The notes beneath the pieces are model-generated. The model made no database searches. It saw only the letters and a program-made list of their open reading frames with translations, and had not been told where the DNA came from. From positions 1 through 54,622 of the forward strand of contig CANCVB010000016.1 of assembly GCA_947381415.1 (NCBI GenBank): 54,622 nt of DNA, in the 5' to 3' direction. Positions 47,323 through 54,622 of the stretch are shown one piece after another (position 1 is the first letter of the stretch; every line of letters begins with the position of its first letter). Position numbers and translations under genes: made by a program. Source of the stretch: Burkholderiales bacterium. Lineage in GTDB: Bacteria; Pseudomonadota; Gammaproteobacteria; Burkholderiales; Burkholderiaceae_C.

Positions 47323-48068
47323 CAGCGACCGCCACCGACATCGATGAGTGAGCCGGTGACATAGGTCGCCGCGTCACTGAGCAGCCACACAATCGCTTGG
47401 GCCACTTCCAACGAGGTACCGGGACGTTGCATGGGAACCAGATGGGCCAGCTGCTGGGCCCGTTCGGGTTGGCCGCCACTGGCATGGATGTCGGTCAAGA
47501 TCAGGCCAGGGCGCACGCCATTGACGCGAACACCCTCGGTCGCCACTTCTTTGGCCAAGCCCACGGTGAAGGTGTCAATCGCGCCCTTGCTGGTGGCATA
47601 GTCAACATACAGGTTGGGCGCGCCCAATTTGGCGGCCGCGCTGCTCACATTGACGATGCTGCCACCCTTGCCGCCATGGGCCGTGCTCATGCGCAGCACC
47701 GCTTGCTTGGCACACGCCATGGACCCCAAGACATTGATGCGCATGATGCGCTCCCAGCGTTCCCAGGAGGTGTTGTCCAACCGCGCCGCCACATCCAACA
47801 CGCCTGCGTTGTTCACCAGGCCGCTGAGCACGCCCATTTCCTTGTCCACACTGTGAAACAAACGCTCGATGTCGGCCTCGATGCCCACATCGGCTTGGAA
47901 CGCGTGGGCGTGGCGACCCAGGGCGCGAATGTCTTGCACCACTTGCGCTGCGGCTTGGGCGTCGCGGGTGTAATTGACCGCGACATCCCAGCCGTTTTCA
48001 GCGGCCAACAAGGCAGTGGCAGCACCAATGCCACGGCTGGCACCGGTGATCAGTAGGACGCGAGGCAT
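47322..48068 (-). CDS. SDR-family oxidoreductase (FabG-like)
   Basis: A 248-residue SDR with cofactor loop LLITGASRGIGAATALLAAE, the NAG motif LSGLVNNAGVLD, catalytic Ser in IVNVSSAAAKLG and Tyr-x-x-x-Lys in YVDYATSKGAIDTF. The C-terminus ATYVTGSLIDVGGGR is the classical end. ATG 48068 was preferred to 48140 because it begins the first strand. It overlaps the MaoC gene by one base and is divergent from the isomerase-like gene. Substrate unknown; a 3-oxoacyl-CoA is plausible. Confidence 0.88.
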   Translation of the reverse strand: MPRVLLITGASRGIGAATALLAAENGWDVAVNYTRDAQAAAQVVQDIRALGRHAHAFQADVGIEADIERLFHSVDKEMGVLSGLVNNAGVLDVAARLDNTSWERWERIMRINVLGSMACAKQAVLRMSTAHGGKGGSIVNVSSAAAKLGAPNLYVDYATSKGAIDTFTVGLAKEVATEGVRVNGVRPGLILTDIHASGGQPERAQQLAHLVPMQRPGTSLEVAQAIVWLLSDAATYVTGSLIDVGGGR

Positions 48069-48089
48069 ATCTAGGTCTCCCAGGTGGTG

Positions 48090-48171
48090 AGGGGTCTCCA
48101 CCAAAATAGTAGGATGGCGACCGGTTTGGCGTTGTGCCAAGCGTAAAAAGATAACACGATTGGAGACCCCT
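48090..48171. promoter_or_regulatory. Divergent regulatory region with two inverted repeats
   Basis: AGGGGTCTCCA (48090-48100) is repeated inverted as TGGAGACCCCT (48161-48171), 60 bases apart. Between them TTGGC (48126-48130) and GCCAA (48136-48140) form a tight dyad. The outer right arm overlaps the GGAG ribosome site of the isomerase-like gene. This would suit a looped or dimeric repressor controlling both directions. Confidence 0.45.
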
Positions 48172-48172
48172 C

Positions 48173-48778
48173 TTGAGCCTTGTCATCGATTACTACCTGG
48201 CGCCGCAAAGCCCATGGACCTATTTCGGTCACGCACGATTGGTGCAGATGGCCAAGCAAGCGGGCGCCACGGTACGCATCAAACCCATGGATTTGGGGGG
48301 TCAAATTTTCCCTGCCACGGGCGGCTTGCCCGTGGGCCAGCGCCCGCCGCAGCGCCAAGCCTACCGCTTGGTGGAGTTGCAGCGCTTTAGCCATTTTTTG
48401 CAAATGCCCTTTAACTTAAAGCCCAGGTTTTTCCCCGTGGCGGGCGACGATGCGGCACGTTTGATCATCGCGGTAGACCAGCACGACGGCACGGACGCTG
48501 CGCTGAAAGTGTGTGGCGCGGTGTTGGCCGCGGTGTGGGTGCAAGAGCGCGACATTGCAGACGCCAGCGTGTTGCAAGCGATCTTGCATGAACAAGGGCT
48601 TGCCGCTGACCGTTGGACCGCCGCGCTGGCCCCCGCCGCCCAAGACGCCTACATGGCGTACACCCGTCAAGCCATGGACGCAGGTGTATTTGGTGCACCC
48701 AGTTATGTGGTTGATGGCGAGATTTTTTGGGGCCAAGACCGCTTGGAGTTTTTACAGCGCCGTTTGCAAGCGGCGTGA
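48173..48778 (+). CDS. 2-hydroxychromene-2-carboxylate isomerase/DsbA-like family protein
   Basis: A 201-residue thioredoxin-fold protein of the HCCA-isomerase group. The N-terminal strand and glutathione-site region is VIDYYLAPQSPWTYFGHARL; the C-terminal FGAPSYVVDGEIFWGQDRLE is the cis-proline and family end. No CxxC pair is present, which fits a GSH-dependent isomerase or transferase rather than a disulfide oxidase. It starts with TTG, supported by GGAG seven bases upstream; an in-frame TAA at 48152 and no ATG between exclude other starts. The dienelactone hydrolase follows 15 bases later. Confidence 0.85.
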   Translation: MSLVIDYYLAPQSPWTYFGHARLVQMAKQAGATVRIKPMDLGGQIFPATGGLPVGQRPPQRQAYRLVELQRFSHFLQMPFNLKPRFFPVAGDDAARLIIAVDQHDGTDAALKVCGAVLAAVWVQERDIADASVLQAILHEQGLAADRWTAALAPAAQDAYMAYTRQAMDAGVFGAPSYVVDGEIFWGQDRLEFLQRRLQAA

Positions 48779-48793
48779 TTCAAGGAGCATCAA

Positions 48794-49489
48794 ATGGGTC
48801 ATTTTGTTCAACTGCGTGCAGCCGACGGTTTTGAGTCACAGGCCTATGTGGCGCAACCCAAGACCGAGCCACGCGGCGCGATCGTCGTCTTGCAAGAAAT
48901 CTTTGGCGTCAACAGCCACATCCGCAGCATCGCCGATGGGTTTGCGTTTGTGGGTTTTTTGGCGATCGCACCGGCCACGTTTTCTCGGGTGAAAAAAGAC
49001 GTGGACTTGGGATACAGCGCGCCCGATGTGGAGGTGGGACGCGCCTTGAAAAACCTTGCCGAAGGCTTGCCCGCACCCGGCGTCATGGCCGATGTGCAAG
49101 CCGCCATCAGCCATGCGGCCTTGGCGACCAAAGGAAAAGTCGGCGTGTTGGGCTATTGCTGGGGCGGATTATTGAGTTGGCGCGCCGCGACACAGTCGCC
49201 CAACCTGAAAGCCGCTGTGACGTATTACGGTGGCGGCATGACCTTGCCACCAGAGTTGGACAAAAAGCCGCTGTGCCCGACCTTGTCGCATTTCGGTGCA
49301 AAAGATGGCTTGATTTCTTTGGACTCGGTGCACGCATTTCAAAAAGCACAGCCCCAGGTGGAGGTGCAGGTATACGATGCCGACCATGGCTTCAATTGTG
49401 ACCAGCGCGGCTCTTACAACGCGGCGGCTGCAGACTTGGCGCTAGAGCGCACACTGGGCTTTTTTATCAAGCACCTCGAAGGTGGCTAG
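48794..49489 (+). CDS. Dienelactone hydrolase family protein
   Basis: A 231-residue alpha/beta hydrolase. The triad region is clear: the DLH glutamate in VVLQEIFGVNSHIRSI, nucleophile Cys in GVLGYCWGGLLSW, and histidine in VQVYDADHGFNCDQRGSYN. Family members open dienelactones in chloroaromatic breakdown, but most chromosomal copies have unknown ester or lactone substrates. AGGAG precedes the ATG. It is probably co-transcribed with the isomerase-like gene, which hints at aromatic-ring catabolism or detoxification. Confidence 0.9.
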   Translation: MGHFVQLRAADGFESQAYVAQPKTEPRGAIVVLQEIFGVNSHIRSIADGFAFVGFLAIAPATFSRVKKDVDLGYSAPDVEVGRALKNLAEGLPAPGVMADVQAAISHAALATKGKVGVLGYCWGGLLSWRAATQSPNLKAAVTYYGGGMTLPPELDKKPLCPTLSHFGAKDGLISLDSVHAFQKAQPQVEVQVYDADHGFNCDQRGSYNAAAADLALERTLGFFIKHLEGG

Positions 49490-49509
49490 AGGCTTTGGGT
49501 GAGCTTTTC

Positions 49510-50589
<1,080 letters not shown>

Positions 50590-50602
50590 CTAAACTCAAG
50601 CC

Positions 50603-51031
50603 ATGCTCTGGGTCAAAGCTTTTCATATTGTCTTCGTGGCCAGTTGGTTCGCTGGCTTGTTTTATTTGCCACGTATCTTCGTCAATTTGGCCATGGTGCC
50701 GCCCGATTCAACGGCTGAGCGGGAACGCTTGTTGCTGATGGCGCGCAAACTTTTGCGATTCATGAACATCCTCATGGTGCCCGCCTTGGGTCTGGGCCTG
50801 TGGTTATGGCTGGGCTACGGCATTGGCAGCAACCCCCAAGCCGATTGGATGAGCTTGAAATTGGGGGTGGTGCTGCTGGTCTTGGGCTATCACCATGTGT
50901 GCATGCGCCACCTCCGGTATTTTGAGTCGGGTGAAGCCTCCCATTCCCATATTTGGTACCGCTGGTTCAATGAGGCGCCGGTGTTGTTGATGGTGGCCGC
51001 CGTGTTGTTGGTGGTGCTCAAACCCTTTTAA
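50603..51031 (+). CDS. CopD/HemJ-like membrane protein (putative protoporphyrinogen oxidase)
   Basis: A 142-residue protein with about four membrane helices. The start MLWVKAFHIVFVASWFAGLF followed by YLPRIFVNL is the HemJ (UPF0093)/CopD family signature with its conserved N-terminal histidine, and KLGVVLLVLGYHH plus WYRWFNEAPVLLM complete it. HemJ oxidises protoporphyrinogen IX in bacteria lacking HemG or HemY. Being divergent from hemB supports a heme role. A copper-related CopD role is the alternative. The VanZ-like gene follows after five bases. Confidence 0.82.
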   Translation: MLWVKAFHIVFVASWFAGLFYLPRIFVNLAMVPPDSTAERERLLLMARKLLRFMNILMVPALGLGLWLWLGYGIGSNPQADWMSLKLGVVLLVLGYHHVCMRHLRYFESGEASHSHIWYRWFNEAPVLLMVAAVLLVVLKPF

Positions 51032-51036
51032 CGCCC

Positions 51037-52155
51037 ATGAAAGCTTCGCGACGACGCACCACGGCCTGGACCTTGGTTTGGTTGTGTGTGCTGGTCATCG
51101 CTTACGCGAGCCTGTACCCGTTTGACGATTGGCGCAACCAAGACATCGCGCCTTGGTCGTTTGTCAGTGCGCCGTGGCCCAAATACCAAACCGCTTTCGA
51201 CATGTGGAGCAATGTCTTGGGCTATGTGCCCTTGGGCTTTTGGTTGAGTTTGGCGATGTTGCGCAGTGCCCAAGCGCGTTGGGCGGCGGTGTTGCTGGGC
51301 TTGGCGGGGTCTTGTCTGTTGTCGTTTGTCATGGAGTGCAGCCAGACCTATTTGCCCCAGCGCGTGCCCTCCCAAGTGGATTGGCTGCTCAACACCGTGG
51401 GCGGCTTGGTGGGTGCCGTGGTGTCGGCATGGTTAGAGCGACGCGGTTGGCTCTACCACTGGGTACAGTTTCGCCAGCGCTGGTTGCTTCCCCATGCCAG
51501 CGGCAGTTTGGTGTTCATGGCGTTGTGGCCCTTGGCTTTGTTGTTTCCCACCCCCGTGTTTTTGGGTTTAGGCAATGTGGCTGAACGCGTGTTGGGTGTG
51601 TTGCAAGAGACATGGCCACAGGCACCTTGGGTCGCGCAACTCGCCGAGCAACTGATGCGCTCGGTGCCGCAACCGGCTTGGCTAGAGATGCTGTCGGTGG
51701 CGGGAAGTGTGTGTGTGGTGGCCTTGCTGGGCATGGCGGTCATGCGCGAGGTATGGCAGCGACTGATGTGGGTTGGTTTGGTGCTGGTCTTGGCGCTGTT
51801 GAGCAATACCTTGTCTGCCTCCGTCACTTACGGCCCAGCGCACAGTGTTTTTTGGTTGACACCCGTCACTGCGGCAGGCTTGGCCTTGGGTGGTTTAGCG
51901 GCTGTGCTGACCCTTCGTTTATCGGCGACAGTGCTGTTGCGTTTGATGCTGGTTTTGCAAGTGGCTGTTTTGTGCGTGGTGAATGTGGTGCCACCCAGCA
52001 CGTATTTCGCGCAAACGGTGCAAACTTGGGAGCAAGGTAAGTTCATTCGTTTCCATGGCCTGACCGAGTGGCTGAGTTGGGCTTGGCCATTTGCCCTGTT
52101 GGCATGGGGGATGCTGCACCTCTTGGGTAACGCCACACGTCACGAGGCAACCTAG
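51037..52155 (+). CDS. VanZ-like family membrane protein
   Basis: A 372-residue polytopic protein with about nine hydrophobic helices. The first 150 residues match VanZ-like proteins: VLVIAYASLYPFDDWRNQD, FDMWSNVLGYVPLGFWLSLA, then VMECSQTYLPQRVPSQVDWL and NTVGGLVGA. The C-terminal 220 residues are extra helices without a recognised domain. VanZ relatives affect glycopeptide sensitivity in some bacteria, but most are of unknown function. Confidence 0.85.
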   Translation: MKASRRRTTAWTLVWLCVLVIAYASLYPFDDWRNQDIAPWSFVSAPWPKYQTAFDMWSNVLGYVPLGFWLSLAMLRSAQARWAAVLLGLAGSCLLSFVMECSQTYLPQRVPSQVDWLLNTVGGLVGAVVSAWLERRGWLYHWVQFRQRWLLPHASGSLVFMALWPLALLFPTPVFLGLGNVAERVLGVLQETWPQAPWVAQLAEQLMRSVPQPAWLEMLSVAGSVCVVALLGMAVMREVWQRLMWVGLVLVLALLSNTLSASVTYGPAHSVFWLTPVTAAGLALGGLAAVLTLRLSATVLLRLMLVLQVAVLCVVNVVPPSTYFAQTVQTWEQGKFIRFHGLTEWLSWAWPFALLAWGMLHLLGNATRHEAT

Positions 52156-52164
52156 AATCTCTGC

Positions 52165-52500
52165 ATGACCGACGACAGCTACTTTAAACACCACGTATTT
52201 TTTTGCCTCAACCAGCGCGAAGCCCCCAACAGCTGTTGCGCCAACCACCAAGCGACGAGCGCTTGGAAGCATTGCAAAACCCGTGTCAAAGCTTTGGGCC
52301 TCAATGGTGCTGGCGGGGTGCGAATCAACCAAGCGGGTTGCATGGACCGCTGTGCGGGTGGCCCTGTGTTGGTGGTTTACCCAGAGGCCGTTTGGTACAC
52401 CTATGTCGATGAACAAGACATCGATGAAATCATCAGCTCACACCTGCAAAAAGGCCAAGTGGTTGAGCGCCTGCGCATCGACCCCGCTGTGGGACGCTAG
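52165..52500 (+). CDS. Thioredoxin-like [2Fe-2S] ferredoxin
   Basis: A 111-residue protein with the thioredoxin-like ferredoxin fold. Cluster ligands are likely Cys14 (HVFFCLNQRE), Cys24 or Cys25 (PNSCCANHQ), Cys59 and Cys63 (NQAGCMDRCAGGPVLVVYP). The C-terminus YTYVDEQDIDEIISSHLQKG matches the family. It may give electrons to an unidentified oxidoreductase. A GTG-started hydrolase follows two bases after its stop, a pairing I recall in other Burkholderiales. Confidence 0.92.
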   Translation: MTDDSYFKHHVFFCLNQREAPNSCCANHQATSAWKHCKTRVKALGLNGAGGVRINQAGCMDRCAGGPVLVVYPEAVWYTYVDEQDIDEIISSHLQKGQVVERLRIDPAVGR

Positions 52501-52502
52501 CC

Positions 52503-53126
52503 GTGGGCTCTGCAGCGCAAGCCCTTTGGCTTGACTTGCCAGGCGGGCGTCACCAAGCCTTGTTGGAAAAAGCCGCCGTCCCGGCCAAAGGTTTGGCGTA
52601 CGTCGCCCATCCCCATCCCTTGTTTGGCGGCACCATGGATAACAAGGTGGTGCAAACCTTGTCGCGCGCCTTTCTGCAATCGGGTTGGGACTGTTTGCGC
52701 TTTAACTTTCGCGGCGTGGGTCAAAGCGAGGGTGTGTATGACGAAGGCCGGGGCGAAACGCAAGATGCACTTGAAGCGCTCAGGCAACTTGCGCCGAATG
52801 GCGCGCTGGCTGTTGCGGGATTTTCTTTTGGCGCCTTTGTGGCTTGTCAGATGATTTCTGAGTTGGAGGCAAGCCAGCGCTTGCAAAAAATCATTTTGGT
52901 CGGCACGGCTGTGAGCCATTTCAATCCAGCCCCGGTGCCTGCGCAATTGCATGACCAAACCTTGCTGGTGCATGGTGAAAGCGACGATACCGTTGCCTTG
53001 GCTGCCGTTTTGCAGTGGGCTGCGCCCCAATGTTTGCCCGTCACGGTGGTGCCCGGGGGTGGCCATTTCTTTCACGGACAATTGCCGTTGTTGAAGTCCT
53101 TGGCTTTGCGTCATCTGCGAGCCTGA
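52503..53126 (+). CDS. Alpha/beta hydrolase (YqfA/COG2945-like)
   Basis: A 207-residue alpha/beta hydrolase. It has the early motif YVAHPHPLFGGTMDNKVVQT, then RFNFRGVGQSEGVYDEGRGE, the nucleophile elbow VAGFSFGAFVA, a late LVHGESDDTV aspartate, and GGGHFFHGQ with the catalytic histidine. It starts with GTG two bases after the ferredoxin stop. Substrate unknown; small esters are typical of this compact family. Confidence 0.88.
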   Translation: MGSAAQALWLDLPGGRHQALLEKAAVPAKGLAYVAHPHPLFGGTMDNKVVQTLSRAFLQSGWDCLRFNFRGVGQSEGVYDEGRGETQDALEALRQLAPNGALAVAGFSFGAFVACQMISELEASQRLQKIILVGTAVSHFNPAPVPAQLHDQTLLVHGESDDTVALAAVLQWAAPQCLPVTVVPGGGHFFHGQLPLLKSLALRHLRA

Positions 53127-53152
53127 TGCGTGTTTTCTGTTTAGGTTAATCC

Positions 53153-54304
53153 ATGAATTTTTTGCGAGTGTGTGTTGTGTTGTGGGCGAGTTTGAGCGCC
53201 CAAGTGTTTGCCCAAACCCCAGAGCTGCCTGAAATCGCTGCCAAAGCGTATTTGTTGGTCGATGTCTCGGCTTCCCAGGTATTGGCCCAACGGCAAGCCG
53301 ATACGCCGGTGGAGCCAGCGTCTTTGACCAAATTGATGACTGCTTATTTGGTGTTTGATGCGTTGCGCACCAAAAAAATCAGCTTGCAACAAACCTTTTC
53401 TGTCAGTGAAGCCGCTTGGAAAATGCCGGGCTCGCGCATGTTCATCGACCCCAAAATGCAAGTGCCAGTCGAGGACTTGATCAAGGGCATGATTGTGCAG
53501 TCTGGCAACGATGCCACCATGGCTTTGGCTGAAGGGGTGGGCGGCACCAAAGAACATTTTGTGGCCATGATGAATGCACAGGCCAAGGCCTTGGGCATGA
53601 CCAACACCACCTATAAAAACCCCGAGGGCTTGACGGAAGCAGGGCATACCACCACGGCGCGCGATCTTTCGGTATTGGCCACGCGTTTGATGCAAGACTT
53701 TCCCAGTTACGTTGGTTATTACGCCATTCAGAAATACCGTTACCCAGGCACGCCTGCCGCCAACGACACCAATCGCAACCTGTTGCTGTTTCGTGATCCC
53801 ACCGTGGACGGTTTGAAAACAGGCCATACCGATGCGGCCGGTTATTGTTTGGTGGCGACGGCCAAACGTGACTTCCCCAATTTGCCAGCGCGGCGGTTGT
53901 TGGCGATTGTTTTGGGCGCGAGCAGCGAAAACGCGCGGGCTGAGGAGGCGCAAAAATTGCTCAATTGGGGTTACACCGCGTATGACGGCATCAAGTTGTT
54001 TGAAGCCAACCAAGCGGTTGTCACGCCTTTGGTCTGGAAGGGGCAGGCAGACAGCGTGCCTTTGGGCCGACCACAAGCCATTGTGGTGGCGGTGCCACAA
54101 GGTCAGGCCGCGCGCATCAAAACCCAGGTGGTTCGACCCGATCCCTTATTTGCGCCTTTGCTGATCAACCAGCCGGTTGCCAGCCTGAAGGTGTTTTTGG
54201 ACCAAACCCCCCTGAGTGAGGTCCCGTTGCTGGCCCTCAAGCCTGTTCAAGAGGCGGGGTGGCTAGGCAGAACGTGGGATACCCTGAGACTATGGGTGAG
54301 GTAG
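53153..54304 (+). CDS. dacC: D-alanyl-D-alanine carboxypeptidase (PBP5/6 type)
   Basis: A 383-residue class C PBP that trims the terminal D-Ala of peptidoglycan. A signal peptide ends near QVFAQ (residue about 21). Active-site motifs are S-x-x-K in PASLTKLMTAYLVF, S-G-N in IVQSGNDATMALAEGVGG and K-T-G in VDGLKTGHTDAAGYC. The C-terminal beta domain and an amphipathic membrane-anchoring tail (GWLGRTWDTLRLWVR) match PBP5/6. The symbol could equally be dacA. It precedes the rpsL promoter. Confidence 0.94.
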   Translation: MNFLRVCVVLWASLSAQVFAQTPELPEIAAKAYLLVDVSASQVLAQRQADTPVEPASLTKLMTAYLVFDALRTKKISLQQTFSVSEAAWKMPGSRMFIDPKMQVPVEDLIKGMIVQSGNDATMALAEGVGGTKEHFVAMMNAQAKALGMTNTTYKNPEGLTEAGHTTTARDLSVLATRLMQDFPSYVGYYAIQKYRYPGTPAANDTNRNLLLFRDPTVDGLKTGHTDAAGYCLVATAKRDFPNLPARRLLAIVLGASSENARAEEAQKLLNWGYTAYDGIKLFEANQAVVTPLVWKGQADSVPLGRPQAIVVAVPQGQAARIKTQVVRPDPLFAPLLINQPVASLKVFLDQTPLSEVPLLALKPVQEAGWLGRTWDTLRLWVR

Positions 54305-54324
54305 GCGCCCGCTAACTTAGGCAC

Positions 54325-54354
54325 TTGCCAGCCAAGCCAAGCCGCTGATATACT
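54325..54354 (+). promoter_or_regulatory. Sigma-70 promoter of the str (rpsL) operon
   Basis: TTGCCA at 54325-54330 and TATACT at 54349-54354 are separated by 18 bases, a good housekeeping promoter. The leader that follows contains TTCGG/CCGAA (54364-54380), which could form a small hairpin, and AAGGA (54400-54404) is eight bases from the rpsL ATG. Confidence 0.75.
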
Positions 54355-54412
54355 GTCAGGCTTTTCGGAAATTAACCGAACAACCTGTTTCAAACGTTGA
54401 AGGACGTTTTCA

Positions 54413-54622
54413 ATGCCAACCATCAATCAACTGGTGCGCCACGGACGCGAGGTCGAAAAGACCAAGTCCAAGAGCCCTGCGATGCAAAACTCGCCACAAC
54501 GTCGTGGCGTTTGCACACGTGTTTACACCACCACACCTAAAAAACCTAACTCCGCTTTGCGTAAAGTGGCCAAGGTTCGTTTAACCAACGGATTCGAAGT
54601 CATTTCATACATTGGCGGTGAA
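54413..54622 (+). CDS. rpsL: 30S ribosomal protein S12, N-terminal part (3' end outside window)
   Basis: The first 70 codons of S12, the decoding-centre protein. It reads [20 protein letters not shown] then [20 protein letters not shown] and [20 protein letters not shown], all near-invariant. The lysine in TPKKPNS is the usual streptomycin-resistance position (codon 43) and is wild-type here. The frame runs off the window end. rpsG and fusA presumably follow. Confidence 0.97.
   Translation, partial: MPTINQLVRHGREVEKTKSKSPAMQNSPQRRGVCTRVYTTTPKKPNSALRKVAKVRLTNGFEVISYIGGE

Overview
The window is ordinary chromosome of a betaproteobacterium, most likely Burkholderiales and close to Comamonadaceae (Limnohabitans/Rhodoferax-like). 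This is judged from protein character and gene order: recA-recX, sucC-sucD-terC-pilin, gatC-gatA-gatB divergent from mreB-mreC-mreD-mrdA, a short type 2 ArgC, a DUF3717/DUF1289 protein, and a D-Ala-D-Ala carboxypeptidase ahead of the rpsL promoter. No 16S rRNA or tRNA gene was seen, so the taxonomy is inference. Genes are packed tightly, with many 1-4 base stop/start overlaps.

Layout. 1-0.9 kb: end of recA and recX. 1.0-3.1 kb: a more A/T-rich divergent pair, a GlxA-type regulator and an exported DJ-1/PfpI protein. 3.3-12.9 kb: a Rid-family protein, argC, sucCD, terC, a type IV pilin, moaC, a BepA-like M48 protease, a DUF3717/DUF1289 protein, purB and a GST. 12.9-19.9 kb: an eight-gene minus-strand operon (exported glutathione peroxidase, FAD oxidoreductase, DUF1365, CFA-synthase-like methyltransferase, MFS, DUF3833 lipoprotein, SDR, NTF2-like). 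It is divergent from a MerR-family regulator with a CarH/LitR-type cobalamin domain. 20.9-32.1 kb: rfaE2, glnE, a YhdP-like protein, a Nit amidase, mltA with a 40-residue membrane protein opposite its start, and a fatty-acid-hydroxylase/lysoplasmalogenase fusion. 32.1-33.5 kb: a helicase remnant, a DUF4143 ATPase and a perfect palindrome. 33.5-37.4 kb: gatC-gatA-[DUF4160-DUF2442]-gatB. 37.4-41.9 kb: mreBCD-mrdA. 42-50.5 kb: TauE/SafE, GMC oxidoreductase, mmsA, MarC, MaoC, SDR, a DsbA-like isomerase, dienelactone hydrolase and hemB. 50.6-54.6 kb: HemJ/CopD-like, VanZ-like, a 2Fe-2S ferredoxin, a hydrolase, dacC and the start of rpsL.

The most interesting unit is 12.9-20.9 kb. It looks like a light- or B12-responsive membrane fatty-acid and peroxide-defence module: a predicted adenosylcobalamin photoreceptor-repressor faces an operon whose members resemble singlet-oxygen and modified-fatty-acid gene sets of other proteobacteria. 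Next come the fused ether-lipid enzyme at 30.4-32.1 kb, the DUF4160/DUF2442 pair inside the gat operon, the exported DJ-1 protein facing a DJ-1-domain regulator, and the DUF4143 locus with its palindrome. All functions come from reading translations and motifs; no database search was run.
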